Counted from the first letter of the stretch, positions 1-9,285 are shown. The stretch is 53,994 nt of DNA from Okeania sp. SIO1I7 (GCA_010672585.1 JAAHGF010000040.1:1-53994), one strand, 5' to 3'. Notes: generated by a model from the letters alone, not told the origin. Numbers and translations: made by a program.

Positions 1-350
1 AGGAGAGTGGCGATATCTTGGAAATGCTGCGAGCTAGACTAGACCTAGATGAGGCAATTCATTCTTTAGTGTATGTACCACCAGTAGAGCGTTACTCTTG
101 GTGGGGTCAGTTGCAAAAGAAATGCCGCGATACACTAGCTGTGATAAGTACTCGCGCTAAAAAAGCTGGTCATCAAGTCAAAATTCGTCCTTTATGGGGG
201 TCTTATGCTGATATTCTCAGTCGTTCCAAGGATGATTTAGAACTTGATAGCGGGGGGACTCCAGGGGAAGTTTTGGCTTGTTTGCGAGTATATGCAAAGA
301 TTCAAGAGGAAGTATTGCCAGGTAGAGTTTTATTTAGAGGTCAGAGGTAG
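1..350 (+). CDS. 3' end of an unidentified gene (5' truncated by window edge)
   Basis: The frame is open from the first complete codon at position 3, so the true start lies outside the window; a TTG at 18 is not a convincing start. About 115 C-terminal residues are visible. They are soluble, with no membrane segment and no repeat; a charged, helical N-terminal part leads to the segment VKIRPLWGSYADIL and an acidic helix. I do not recognise the family. It stops at 350 and is followed by a 200-bp spacer holding an imperfect inverted repeat. It is read convergently with the next gene. Confidence 0.6.
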   Translation, partial: ESGDILEMLRARLDLDEAIHSLVYVPPVERYSWWGQLQKKCRDTLAVISTRAKKAGHQVKIRPLWGSYADILSRSKDDLELDSGGTPGEVLACLRVYAKIQEEVLPGRVLFRGQR

Positions 351-388
351 TGCTATACATTTTGTTGTGCATAATGTGAGTTAAAACA

Positions 389-491
389 CAATACAGTTCA
401 GATAAGACTAAAACTCATAAGGTATGGAACCATTAGATGAGGTTTTCAGATTACAGAACTGCAAAAAAAAATCCTGAACTGAACCGTATTG
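389..491. repeat. Small inverted-repeat element between convergent genes
   Basis: AATACAGTTCAG (from about 389) and CTGAACTGAACCGTATT (to about 491) form imperfect terminal inverted repeats around about 75 bp of AT-rich sequence. The shape is that of a miniature element. Only one copy is seen in this window, so the family assignment is open. Confidence 0.35.
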
Positions 492-562
492 GATTAAAAG
501 ATACCCAGCCTCACACATTTATCAAAAGAGGCCGGGTTTTACACATTCGCTAATAAGGCCAG

Positions 563-1612
563 CTACAGGAGTGATTCTATGATTTCAATAATCTCATCTA
601 TATCCTTCATCTCCTTCATCCTCTTCTTCTCCTTCATCTCCTCCATCTTCTTCATCTTCTTCTTATTGCTAATCATCTTCTTCTTCCCTTCTAATAAGTC
701 CAAAATTTCAAATTCAGAACCATCGGCGTATCTTTTTTTGCTTGATTGATGACGACCGTGATCTGCTTCAATAGAATGCCGCCACCTCTCTGCGTGAGTT
801 TTCCACATCACCGTGTTAACGAGCTTGGGTGCTGTGAACCAGAGGTTCCAAGTCAGTACGTTGCCTGCCAGTAGCATATTGCCAGAACCAAAATTGAAAA
901 TATCTATGATTTTTTGGTTGAAGGCATCGACAATTGGATGATTGTGCGTTACGACTTCGCCAATTTCCACTTCTATATGCCCAACTGTCCATGCTCTTTT
1001 TGGGTGTCTAGCAAACCAAGGAGCCTGAAATAGTTCACTTTCGCCATTCCGAATTGTAAATATGGGCTGATCGGGGTTTCCGACCTTATGGGTAGAGACC
1101 TGAATCGCGTTTGCTTTGTCTGAGGGAAAGGGAAGAGATGCTTCTTCAAAAAGCTCCCATGCTTGCTTTACAATCCCATTTTGGATCGCACTCGGACTAA
1201 ACCAAATCTTACCTTCGACGGTCATATCCGCTGCTAGCTCTTTAGTTGTCTCGTTGACCCAACCTCTCTGTCCGGTAACAGTAACTTCTACATTCAGGCA
1301 ACCGATCTCATGAGCACAAAGACCTTGCTGGGGACAGATGATGGACCATATTCTCCCACTATCATCGTAACCAATGCTGGAAATGTTGTGCGCAAACCTC
1401 TGAAAACATCTGGATTCAGGGTTGTCTTTAATAGTTTGCCAACTGAACTCAGGCCAATAGACACGTTGCTGGCGTTTGATTCTCTCGATGTTGTCCATGT
1501 TACACAACATTGGCAACGAACTCAGGTCTGGATCTGGATAGGCAAATGCGGGTTTTGATTCGGCGAACCCACCTAACCATCCCGGTGGGACATTTGAATT
1601 CTGATTAGACAT
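563..1612 (-). CDS. Hypothetical protein with a lysine/glutamate-rich tail
   Basis: A 349-residue protein of unknown function. I place the start at the second ATG (minus strand, 1612) because a purine-rich GAAGGGAAG lies about 10 nt upstream of it; the ATG six codons earlier overlaps that site. The body is rich in Trp, His and beta-prone residues, with no signal peptide or membrane segment. The last 40 or so residues change abruptly to Lys/Glu/Met-rich sequence (KKKMKKMEEMKEKKRMKEM), predicted as a charged coiled coil and encoded by a nearly pure purine tract. The tail may be a repeat expansion added to an older protein. No functional motif is recognised. Confidence 0.65.
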   Translation of the reverse strand: MSNQNSNVPPGWLGGFAESKPAFAYPDPDLSSLPMLCNMDNIERIKRQQRVYWPEFSWQTIKDNPESRCFQRFAHNISSIGYDDSGRIWSIICPQQGLCAHEIGCLNVEVTVTGQRGWVNETTKELAADMTVEGKIWFSPSAIQNGIVKQAWELFEEASLPFPSDKANAIQVSTHKVGNPDQPIFTIRNGESELFQAPWFARHPKRAWTVGHIEVEIGEVVTHNHPIVDAFNQKIIDIFNFGSGNMLLAGNVLTWNLWFTAPKLVNTVMWKTHAERWRHSIEADHGRHQSSKKRYADGSEFEILDLLEGKKKMISNKKKMKKMEEMKEKKRMKEMKDIDEIIEIIESLL

Positions 1613-1908
1613 TATAAAACTTCCCTTCATTTAGTTAGTTATCGAATTGCGATCTATCCAGTTCGCGACAAGACAGATAGATCGTGCGTTGAACTTTGCA
1701 ACTTCGCGGGCAAACACAATGTCGCTGCAAGGGGATGTGTCAGTTTAATAGTTCACATCGTCCCGTGGCAAGGTAATGGTAGGCAAATCGCATCTTAGCC
1801 AGCCAATACTTCGAGCAGGTACAGCATTTATCAGTTTAGCGAAGTATATTAACATCCTCCCACAAAAACGTGAAATTACTGTCTGAAAAAAAATAATATC
1901 CTTACTAA

Positions 1909-3081
1909 TTACCCATAAACTCTACCTCTCCATTTTTTAGGAGTTTTCATAGCAGATAAAAATATCCGCAAAACTGCCAAAGGATCTGCTAAAGGAGATA
2001 ACCAAAATAACCAACCAACTTTAGCTTTACTCAAATCATAAGCAGGAGCGATCGCTAATAACAAGGCAAATCTAATTAATAGTAAAAATAAATTTAATCC
2101 AAATAACAAAAACCTGGAAGACAAAGAAACATCAACAGGCAAATTAAACAATAAATAACTCAAAACTATCAACAAAGGCAAACCCTGGGTAGCTGACAAT
2201 AACCACAGGTCACTCCAAACTTGAGCAGTAGGGGAAGCATCCTTCAGGTCAAGCGATCGCCCCCACTCCTGCCAAGTTTCTGCCATACCCTCATACATCC
2301 TGACCTGCAAAACCTCCGCCCCATCCAAAAACCCCACTTTAAAACCTTGGGCAGCAATATTTCTAGCCAGAGTTACATCATCACAAAAAGAACCCTTAGC
2401 ACTGCTATAACCTCCCACCTCTGACAACACCGAGCGCCGACACAGAAAACACTGACCATTGGCCATAACTCGTTCCGGTGTTTGTGCCCCCGTGCCCGTA
2501 GGTCCAAATCTATAGACCAACGTGATGAGTAAAGCAGGTTGTAGCCACAGTTCTCCTGGATATTTCAGAATAAACTGTGGCGACAACGAAATGAGGTCAT
2601 AGTTTTCAGCTTCTGCCTTTTTGACCAAACTAGCGACCAACCCAGGGTTTGGTTGAATATCTGCATCTACCCCGAGAAACCATTCACTCTCTGGAGAGCT
2701 TCTCAAAAAGCCTGTATGCAAAGCCCACGGACGACCTACCCATCCAGAGGGCAAAGGGTCATCCGTAATTAAGCGAAATCTTGGGTCTGTTTCTGCCTTA
2801 GTTTTGACTATATATTGAGTATCATCTACCGAGTTACTATCAACAATGATAAATTCCCGCACTTCGTAACTTTGCCGACTCAACCCAAGCAAACAGGGAG
2901 TAATACGAGTGGCCTCATTGAGAGTTGGTATGACAACAGTTACTTTACCTACTAATTCTGGTGTGGGCGAATCAGGTTTTAATGGCGGTTGGCGAGTAGG
3001 ACCTTTAATGAGACGCGATAGTAGGATAGCTGTTGCTGGTAGTTGCAACAGTAAAATGATAAAAAAAAAGGCTTCAGGCAT
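1909..3081 (-). CDS. cruG: Glycosyltransferase family 2, CruG-like (myxol 2'-O-glycosyltransferase)
   Basis: A 390-residue GT2 glycosyltransferase, expected to transfer a sugar to the 2'-hydroxyl of myxol to make myxoxanthophyll at the membrane. An N-terminal hydrophobic anchor (about residues 4-24) precedes the nucleotide-sugar fold with VVIPTLNEATRI and the DxD-type motif GVDADIQ; the acceptor-side CDDVTLARN and WQEWGRSLDLKD follow. The C-terminal third has three or four membrane helices. Length and layout fit CruG. It lies downstream of cruF on the same strand, the usual cyanobacterial pairing, but about 700 bp of transposon debris and repeat now separates the two, so co-transcription is uncertain. 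The pathway role is from family knowledge and neighbourhood. Confidence 0.8.
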   Translation of the reverse strand: MPEAFFFIILLLQLPATAILLSRLIKGPTRQPPLKPDSPTPELVGKVTVVIPTLNEATRITPCLLGLSRQSYEVREFIIVDSNSVDDTQYIVKTKAETDPRFRLITDDPLPSGWVGRPWALHTGFLRSSPESEWFLGVDADIQPNPGLVASLVKKAEAENYDLISLSPQFILKYPGELWLQPALLITLVYRFGPTGTGAQTPERVMANGQCFLCRRSVLSEVGGYSSAKGSFCDDVTLARNIAAQGFKVGFLDGAEVLQVRMYEGMAETWQEWGRSLDLKDASPTAQVWSDLWLLSATQGLPLLIVLSYLLFNLPVDVSLSSRFLLFGLNLFLLLIRFALLLAIAPAYDLSKAKVGWLFWLSPLADPLAVLRIFLSAMKTPKKWRGRVYG

Positions 3082-3179
3082 GATTTGGTATTCTATTGGG
3101 CAATATTTTAGACTTTATATTATCTCTCAAACAAAGCCAAGAATTTATTTTTTCAAATACCTTTGCCCCTGGTGTTCTG

Positions 3180-3410
3180 CTTCATAAAACTGATACAAAG
3201 CGTCACATAACGTTACAAATTGATGTTTACTTCCTGCTTCTACTGAGGCCGTCGGCGGTTACTCATCCACAGACATTGACGGTCAAGCCAACCGCATATC
3301 TAAACTCTATACCTACATTTAAATCTTTGTCAATCAACATCAGAAAAAAGTCCTCAAACCCTGATTGCGTCGTTCCTAGTAGGGAGCGGGATTTCTTCTG
3401 AGGTCTATGT
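3180..3410 (-). pseudogene. Possible remnant of an IS200/IS605 tnpB 3' end
   Basis: Minus-strand translation gives an interrupted stretch (EFRYAVGLTVNVCG, stop, VTADGLSRSRK, stop) resembling the variable C-terminal tail of cyanobacterial TnpB proteins. Nearby, a hairpin-like CGTTCCTAGTAGGGAGCG (about 3370-3390) resembles transposon right-end hairpins. No catalytic motif survives. It sits between cruF and cruG, which are normally adjacent, so it probably marks an old insertion. The assignment rests on similarity recalled by eye and is weak. Confidence 0.3.
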
Positions 3411-3616
3411 CTATATAGATAGACTGCCAGAAATGTTTCAGCCGCGATTAGTGCAGAATATACAAATTTCACCCTCGTTACTACTTGCCTGTGATAACTA
3501 GCGTATTATATCTCTAAGTTACGCAAATTATTAACTAAGTCGAAACTCTCTCAAACTTAAAACTGATATAACTTTTGAGTTATTTTGTAAGCATTTCCTG
3601 TGGAATGCTGCGCAAA

Positions 3617-3779
3617 CAGCTATTAGCTGTCAGCTCTCAGCTCTCAAGGGGGTTTTAACGAATATAGACTTTACAGCCAGCTTTTAGGCGTAAGTATAAA
3701 TTCTGACTCAATTAGTAAAGCTTTTATCTAAAACTAAAAGCAATAGCTGATGGCTGATAGCTGACGGCTGAATGCTTAT
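3617..3779 (+). repeat. Half copy of the GTAAGCATTCAGC palindromic repeat (family A)
   Basis: This stretch matches the second half of the 312-bp element at 22469-22780: it shares AATATAGACTTTA, TAAAGCTTTTATCTAAAA and the terminus GCTGAATGCTTA. It lies just downstream of cruF exon 2. Confidence 0.7.
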
Positions 3780-3780
3780 G

Positions 3781-4374
3781 TTATTTAATAGCCATTTTTA
3801 CCTGCGTCGCAGGTACTTTTACCTCATCATCACTCATCGCATTATCGAGGGACATATCCACCTCACTCAATTGATTAGCTGGAGATATCCACCACAGGGC
3901 GATCGCTGGAATTACCCCTAGAACTACACTCAAACAAGTGGGTAATAAGAATCTAGAATCTAAGGCAACTACAGTAATTGTTGCTCCAAAAGCAAAGTTA
4001 ACTAAATAGGTAATGAGTGGCAGATTTAACTCTTGACGGGACAATGAAATTGTTTTCTTGCGCCAAAACCAAGCAGCTACAGATATATATATTGCACCTG
4101 TACCTACCCATCCTACTAAGTTGCGGTAAGGCATACCAAAGAAAGAGCCTTCCTCTTGAAATGTCCAAAACGGAAATGGTGCCTGACTCATGGCTGGGTC
4201 AAGGACTAAGTCCCAAGCTGTTAGAAGCACTGCTCCTGTAGCGATCGCTCCTACATGACGTATCCAAGAACTAGAGCTATTGACTTGTAAACCACAACGA
4301 GCTAGTAAATAACAAACCAATCCCATATAAAACCAAGATAAGGGAATAGTAAAAGGTACTAAACCTGCAATTTT
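3781..4374 (-). CDS. cruF: Carotenoid 1',2'-hydratase CruF, exon 2 (C-terminal part)
   Basis: The C-terminal 197 residues of CruF, which hydrates the 1',2' double bond of the psi end of gamma-carotene-type carotenoids in myxoxanthophyll synthesis. Several membrane helices are visible (for example WVGTGAIYISVAAWFW and CLSVVLGVIPAIALWW), and the conserved acidic segment AWDLVLDPAM lies between helices. The exon begins directly after the intron 3' end with AAA ATT GCA GGT, giving KIAGLVPFTIPLSWFYMG before the first Met. Joined to exon 1 (ending GGA TAC) it reads GYKIAG in frame, a 312-residue protein. No start codon precedes the exon, so expression of full CruF needs intron splicing. Confidence 0.85.
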   Translation of the reverse strand, partial: KIAGLVPFTIPLSWFYMGLVCYLLARCGLQVNSSSSWIRHVGAIATGAVLLTAWDLVLDPAMSQAPFPFWTFQEEGSFFGMPYRNLVGWVGTGAIYISVAAWFWRKKTISLSRQELNLPLITYLVNFAFGATITVVALDSRFLLPTCLSVVLGVIPAIALWWISPANQLSEVDMSLDNAMSDDEVKVPATQVKMAIK

Positions 4375-6925
4375 GTTAAACTAAGCCAGGCAAGTTACCT
4401 TACCCGACTCGTCTTCAGAACCGGACGTGAGACTTTCATCTCATCACGGCTCCTCTCCTAAACGTCCCTTTTCATGGGTACACCCCTGCCTTAATATCAA
4501 CATATCATCAACCCATAAATAACCTTCAGGTAAGTCCTGTAACTTCGGTTGTATGTATGTGTTTTTATCTAAGGCAGTTTTAGTATCGTGGCAATGTCGG
4601 TGCAACAATTGTTTATTCTTATATGTGTTGTCACCACCTTTAGACCTTGGAATTATATGGTCAACTTCAATTAGGTCGGTTGGTCTAAAGTGTAATCCAC
4701 AAGATGCGCATTTACCTTTTTGTCGCTTAAGTAGCGTTGTTACTTCCTTCCTTACGGCTGGATGTTTGCCAATTCTGCTACCCCAATAAGTCCAGTCACC
4801 GTCAAAGGGTGATTTATTACCTTTCACTTTGATGTGTCGTACAATAGGCACATCTGAGTGTCGGTTTAGTATATAGTCGCCGTCGTTAAATTCCCAGTTT
4901 CTGGTTTTGCTAACTTTGGGGAAATACTTTTTCTTAACCCAAGTAACGGACTTATTTGGATGCCTTCTACTTGCCCATCTCCATAATCTCTTCCATAGGA
5001 GATGGTCTGTTTTACTGAATATCTCTTTGCTAACTACGGTTGAAAAGTAGTTAGCCCATCCTCTTATTATCGGGTTTAATTTGGTTATTAAAGCTTTTAC
5101 AGAGGCAGTTTTATTAGAATTAAGTATTTCTGCCAATTTTCGATAATGAGTTTTTATACTCTTAGGGGACGGTTTAATCAGCGTCTTAAATCCTTGTTTG
5201 GCTGTATTTACTTTCCATTGCCTGATAGTGAAACCTAAGAAGTCAAATCCTGGTTTATTCCCTTCATATTCTTCCAAGGTGTGGGCAATTCTGGTTTTTT
5301 CTGGCTTTAGTTCTAATCCTGCCTGGTTTAACCATTCCTGTATAACGGTTTTTGCTTCTAACACTACTTTGATGTCTTCATGTAGGATTACAAAGTCATC
5401 AGCATAGCGTATTAGATTGAGACTTTTTACTTTATCTTGCCAGCCTTTTTGACGACCTTTTGCATTTCTAAAGTCTATGGTTTTGGCAAATTCTTTTAGT
5501 CTTTCTTCCATACCGTGCAGGGCGATGTTTGCTAGCAGGGGACTTATTACCCCTCCCTGTGGTGTTCCTTCCACAGATTCTAGGAATTGATTATTGTCAA
5601 ACACTCCAGACTTTAACCATTGTTTGATTAATCGTCTGTAAGGAGATTGACCTATCTTTCCTAGAAGTGCATCATGGTTAATTCGGTCGAAACACTTAGA
5701 TATGTCAGCATCTAATACATATTTAGGTTTCATGTGGACACTGAGATAGATTGCATCAATAGCATCATGTGTTGACCGTCCTGGCCTAAAACCATAGCTA
5801 TTAGGTTCAAAACGTGCCTCCCACTCTGGTTCCATACCTAACTTAACCAAGGCTTGTAACGCTCTATCATACACAGTAGGTATGCCTAACGGGCGTTTTT
5901 CATCTTTCCCTGGTTTTGGTATATAGACTCTGCGGGTCGGGCTTGCCTTGAGGTGGCGTGATGAGAGTAGGTTCACCAAGTTGAATCTTTGTATGGGTGT
6001 CAGGTTTTTGATTCCATCTACCCCGGAAGTTTTCTTTCCCTGGTTATCCTGTGTCACGCGCCTAACAGCTAGCAACCTAGCGTAATAACTTTTTAAAAGA
6101 AGTTTTTGGTATCTGTGCATCTTGCGGAGTTCGCCACGGCTGGATGCTCTGTAAATCAATTTTTGTAATTTGAATACAGATTTCTCTACCTTCTTCCAAT
6201 TGATATCCTTCCATTTTTGGACCGGATTGATTGAAATTTGTGAAGGTATGTCGCCTATATCCCTTGCTACGCTTAAAAATGGCTTAGGATTCCCTAACTT
6301 TCTTTTCAGTGTCTGAGCTTTATTCATTACTATTCATTGCCTTACATTACGTCTAACAGTGAGGTACGTCTGCAAATTAATGCTTCTTACCCAATCCTAC
6401 TCTCCCTAAAACCTACGTCCAAAGCGTAGATTGACCTTGAATGGCTTCCTAAGTTCTCGACCTATATTCTTAGGATGTCTTAGAGAGGTTTCCTCGTTCC
6501 CTTATTCCTTTAATTACGACTGATTTAGTGGGGTAAAATCTCCCGGAGGGTTCAGCATGGTTGTCGATAATCCCGGATACATAAGATTATCCAATGACCC
6601 TCTGACTTTCGTCCTACATTCCTTAGCTACCTTTGGAATGGTTTAGCTTGACGGGAGTTTGATTACCTTTCTGTTCGTCCACTTGTCAATCTTTGCTCGC
6701 GGTATCGTTCCTCGGTAACTGGTATTGTCCCGCTTTTAGACCAGCTTCATCAGTTTGATGTTCAGTCTCCCCAATGTGGCCTATGCTGTCAACCTAACAA
6801 CAAGGCGGATGGAATTTCACCACCAAGGTAATAAGAGTTATTCACAAGTCGAGGTTGTCCTCATGTGGTGACTTTGAATGGCCATTTATACCTAGTCACC
6901 TAGTTTAGTGGCCAACGAGTCGCAC
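4375..6925 (-). mobile_element. Group II intron (2551 bp) inside cruF
   Basis: A complete group II intron on the same strand as its host gene. The 5' end reads GTGCGAC (minus strand from 6925), matching the GUGYG consensus; the 3' end reads TTTAAC (ending 4375), matching the AY end. A domain V-like hairpin (GAGCCGTGATGAG ... CCGGTTCTGAAG) lies at about 4415-4452, followed by a short domain VI. An intact reverse transcriptase ORF occupies domain IV. The EBS1 loop GTATCC (plus-strand 6575-6580) pairs with the last six exon bases GGATAC (6926-6931). A close relative lies at 36806-39326. Excision restores the cruF frame exactly. Confidence 0.92.
4444..6327 (-). CDS. ltrA: Group II intron-encoded reverse transcriptase/maturase with HNH endonuclease
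   Basis: A 627-residue multifunctional intron protein expected to assist splicing and carry out retrohoming. The N-terminal RT-0 region is followed by the fingers/palm with motifs FRPGRSTHDAI, EGTPQGGVISPLLANI and the catalytic IRYADDFVIL (YADD at about 308-311). The thumb/maturase domain X (LNPIIRGWANYF) follows, then a C-terminal HNH endonuclease at about 540-581 (CASC, DHI, HRHCHD). All key residues look intact, so the intron may still be mobile. It is 13 residues longer than its relative at 37401-39245, mostly in an RT loop before YADD (about 283-302). Confidence 0.95.
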   Translation of the reverse strand: MNKAQTLKRKLGNPKPFLSVARDIGDIPSQISINPVQKWKDINWKKVEKSVFKLQKLIYRASSRGELRKMHRYQKLLLKSYYARLLAVRRVTQDNQGKKTSGVDGIKNLTPIQRFNLVNLLSSRHLKASPTRRVYIPKPGKDEKRPLGIPTVYDRALQALVKLGMEPEWEARFEPNSYGFRPGRSTHDAIDAIYLSVHMKPKYVLDADISKCFDRINHDALLGKIGQSPYRRLIKQWLKSGVFDNNQFLESVEGTPQGGVISPLLANIALHGMEERLKEFAKTIDFRNAKGRQKGWQDKVKSLNLIRYADDFVILHEDIKVVLEAKTVIQEWLNQAGLELKPEKTRIAHTLEEYEGNKPGFDFLGFTIRQWKVNTAKQGFKTLIKPSPKSIKTHYRKLAEILNSNKTASVKALITKLNPIIRGWANYFSTVVSKEIFSKTDHLLWKRLWRWASRRHPNKSVTWVKKKYFPKVSKTRNWEFNDGDYILNRHSDVPIVRHIKVKGNKSPFDGDWTYWGSRIGKHPAVRKEVTTLLKRQKGKCASCGLHFRPTDLIEVDHIIPRSKGGDNTYKNKQLLHRHCHDTKTALDKNTYIQPKLQDLPEGYLWVDDMLILRQGCTHEKGRLGEEP

Positions 6926-7270
6926 GTATCCTAAGCCACTCAGGTAAGCATAATTCCCGAAAGGAAAACCCGTGCTAGTGCCCAATAGTTCGCTACTCAA
7001 AGATAGAAACATAGAAGGCAGCATAAAAGCCAGAGTTGTACCTATTCCTAAGTTCCTCATGCTATATAAGGCAACTGCTAATGCTCCAAAGATAATATAA
7101 GTTGCTCCTCCTCCTGCCATGCTCCATTGGAACGCAGTTTGTCCTACTGGGGGTAAGCTGACAATAATTTCAGGATTAGGTAGAACTATTAACAGACCTG
7201 CTAGTCCAAAAACTGTTGACAAAATGTGTACGAGTAATAGATAGCGTTCGGCAATCATAAGTTGCTTCAT
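6926..7270 (-). CDS. cruF: Carotenoid 1',2'-hydratase CruF, exon 1 (N-terminal part)
   Basis: The first 115 codons of CruF, ending exactly on a codon boundary (GGA TAC) at the intron. I choose the ATG at 7270 (MKQLMIAERYLLLVHIL): it has AGGAC about 6 nt upstream and starts at the first membrane helix. The frame is open further upstream to 7420, but that extra 50-residue stretch is hydrophilic and unlike the family. Membrane helices include LLLVHILSTVFGLAGLLIVL and YIIFGALAVALYSM. Without splicing, translation would run five codons into the intron (VRLVGH) and stop. Together with exon 2 the product is the expected 312 residues. Confidence 0.85.
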
Positions 7271-7758
7271 AGAAGTCCTATTTCTGAGTTCAAAAATCAG
7301 TAAATTTCTAGTTTTGTGTTCTTGCGAAAATACTCCAAATCTATTCTGTACATCAGCAGCAGAAAGTTGGAAGTATTTTTGCTGAGTGGGACTAATTTTT
7401 TCGAGAAACCAATCCTGCAAAACACTACCTATTAGTTTACAAATCTTTACAAGAAAAAGAACCAGAATAACTTATATCTTTTGTTTTACTTTGTATTTTT
7501 AAAATTCGTTTTAAGAAATTATCATAAATAAAATTATTAATATTATCATACTTAATTGAAAATGTCAATATCTGTGATGAGCATAATCGTCTAAATCAAC
7601 ATAGTGCAACGCAGTGGAAATAATCCAGTAGCTAAAAAATAATAAAAGCCTTACCAATCAAGACTTTTGAATTTTGAATTCCGCTTAGTGGCACTAGCTT
7701 CTGCAAAAAGTATTCTGCAAAATAAGCTGATTTTTCAAATAAGATTAAGGAAATTATA

Positions 7759-7935
7759 TTGACATACTCCCGACGTTGCGCAATTGCGACAACGGGGGAT
7801 TCTTCAACCCGCAAAGGAGTTGCAGTTTATACAGAGGTGATGTCCTCCCCCTGTGTCCTTAAGCATACCATGTTCTGGCTTTCATCCCCTGCCTAAAGGC
7901 GAGGAGCTTTCAACCTTGTTCCTTCTGTATAAACT
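7759..7935 (-). mobile_element. Orphan IS200/IS605 right end with omega-RNA-like sequence
   Basis: There is no transposase gene here. On the minus strand a hairpin starting GAATCCCCCG and ending CGGGAGTATGTCAA (7759-7802) has the same layout as the right end beside the tnpB at 15957-17256 (GAATCCACG ... CGTGGAGTGTCAA). Next to it, 7826-7935 is bounded by TTTATACAGA and TCTGTATAAA and holds GCTCCTCGCCTTTAGGC, typical of the transcribed 3' end of cyanobacterial tnpB elements. It may be a remnant or a non-autonomous element mobilised in trans. It lies just upstream of the CofE-like gene. Confidence 0.5.
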
Positions 7936-7970
7936 TAGTTCAAATAAAATAAATATTAACAGGAGATTAA

Positions 7971-9146
7971 GTGATTATAGAAATTTTCACAACAGGAATT
8001 ATAGTCTTAACTATAGTTCTAGGTTTAGGCTATTTAGCACTAGAATTACAATACCGTAGTCGTCCAGGAAATGCTTTAGAACTAACCTCTGGAGAATGGC
8101 ATTTAGCAGTTGCAGAACCAGAAAATTACCTATTAGTAGGTGAAATGGAATTATGCAACCGTACCAAAAGCTTAGAAATTATGGTGCCAGAAATACAAGC
8201 AGAAGTAAAACTGCTGTCTGGTGCAAGTTTAGAAAAAGTAAATTATCAAACTCGAATTATTCCTTTCCATGAAGATGCCTCAGCTAGACCCGATGACTAT
8301 TGGTTTGCTTATATCGTTAAAGTAGGAAAAAAGACAAAACTGAAAATATCAATTGATATTCGCGGGGAAAATCTAGACCAACTCAAGTCAGCTTGGATTA
8401 AAGTCAATTATATTACCTATGGACCTCAAGGTCGCATTCTCAAAGTTCGTCATATTGTAGTGCCTCTCAAATTTCCCGACCCTAAAGCTATTCCAAATCA
8501 GCGAGAAGCGCAGAATGCAACAGTATTTCCCATTCGCACTCACTTATTAACAGAATTAGACGATCCGATAGAAATTGTCAAACGTTATGTAGTTCCTCAT
8601 GCTCAACCAGGGGACATAGTGACTATTGGTGAAACACCCCTGGCCCTAATACAAGGTCGTTTTCGTCACCCCACTGACGTTAAACCTGGATGGGTAGCCA
8701 AACGTATATGTTACTTCTTTCTGCCCACTTCAAGTCTGGCAACAGCTTGTGGGATGCAAACTCTGGTAGATATTGTTGGACCAGTAAAAGTCTTGATGGC
8801 CTTTTTGGGAGGAGCTATAGCCAAATTATTAGGTAAACCCGGTATGTTCTATCAATTTGCAGGAGAACAAGCCAGACTAATAGATGATGTTACCGGAACT
8901 TTACCTCCTTATGACCAATTTATAGTTTTAGGCCCAGAAAATCCTCAACAATTAGTAGAACAAATCCAAAAAGCAACTGGCCTGGGTGCGGCGATCGTAG
9001 ATGTTAACGATTTGAAAGCAGTTAAAATATTAGCAGCAACCTCTAATGTGTCTACCTCTTTATTAGAGGAAGCTTTAAGAAGTAATCCTGCAGGAAACGC
9101 GGATGAACAAACCCCAGTAGTTTTGATCAGGCCATCATCATCTTGA
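7971..9146 (+). CDS. CofE-like protein (coenzyme F420:L-glutamate ligase family homologue)
   Basis: A 391-residue protein starting at GTG, chosen because AGGAGA lies 7 nt upstream. A membrane helix (about 4-26) is followed by a cyanobacteria-specific soluble domain (about 35-185) and then a CofE/F420-0 gamma-glutamyl ligase-like domain with FPIRTHLLTELDDPIEIV, GDIVTIGETPLALIQGR and the C-terminal GAAIVDVNDL. CofE adds glutamate to F420-0, but cyanobacteria with such homologues generally lack the rest of the F420 pathway, so the true substrate is unknown. It stands alone between two repeat-filled spacers. Confidence 0.7.
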   Translation: MIIEIFTTGIIVLTIVLGLGYLALELQYRSRPGNALELTSGEWHLAVAEPENYLLVGEMELCNRTKSLEIMVPEIQAEVKLLSGASLEKVNYQTRIIPFHEDASARPDDYWFAYIVKVGKKTKLKISIDIRGENLDQLKSAWIKVNYITYGPQGRILKVRHIVVPLKFPDPKAIPNQREAQNATVFPIRTHLLTELDDPIEIVKRYVVPHAQPGDIVTIGETPLALIQGRFRHPTDVKPGWVAKRICYFFLPTSSLATACGMQTLVDIVGPVKVLMAFLGGAIAKLLGKPGMFYQFAGEQARLIDDVTGTLPPYDQFIVLGPENPQQLVEQIQKATGLGAAIVDVNDLKAVKILAATSNVSTSLLEEALRSNPAGNADEQTPVVLIRPSSS

Positions 9147-9147
9147 G

Positions 9148-9285
9148 GAAGGCAGAAGGCAGGAGGCAGAAGGCAGAAGGCAGAGGGGAAAATTACTTAT
9201 GGATAGTCTTCTACACGCCATTCTGTGTCTTATAACCCCAAGCAATTTTAAGTACCACAAGTGACGGTGGGATTAAACCCGCAAA
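9148..9285 (+). repeat. Heptamer repeats plus family B repeat copy
   Basis: GGCAGAA-type 7-bp tandem repeats (about 9150-9185) run directly into a copy of the roughly 100-bp family B repeat (9188-9285), whose marks are ACCCCAAGCAATTTTAAGTA and GACGGTGGGATTAAACCCGC. Related copies lie at about 15089, 17528, 19843 and 45129. A second heptamer run (TGTTGCC type, about 9410-9455) follows. The rest of the 9147-9650 spacer is AT-rich and holds nothing else I can name. Confidence 0.7.

Noticed and set aside
7632-7814. A 60-codon minus-strand gene upstream of the CofE-like gene
   Set aside because: The frame runs through the transposon right-end hairpin and AT-rich sequence; its peptide is a product of the repeat.
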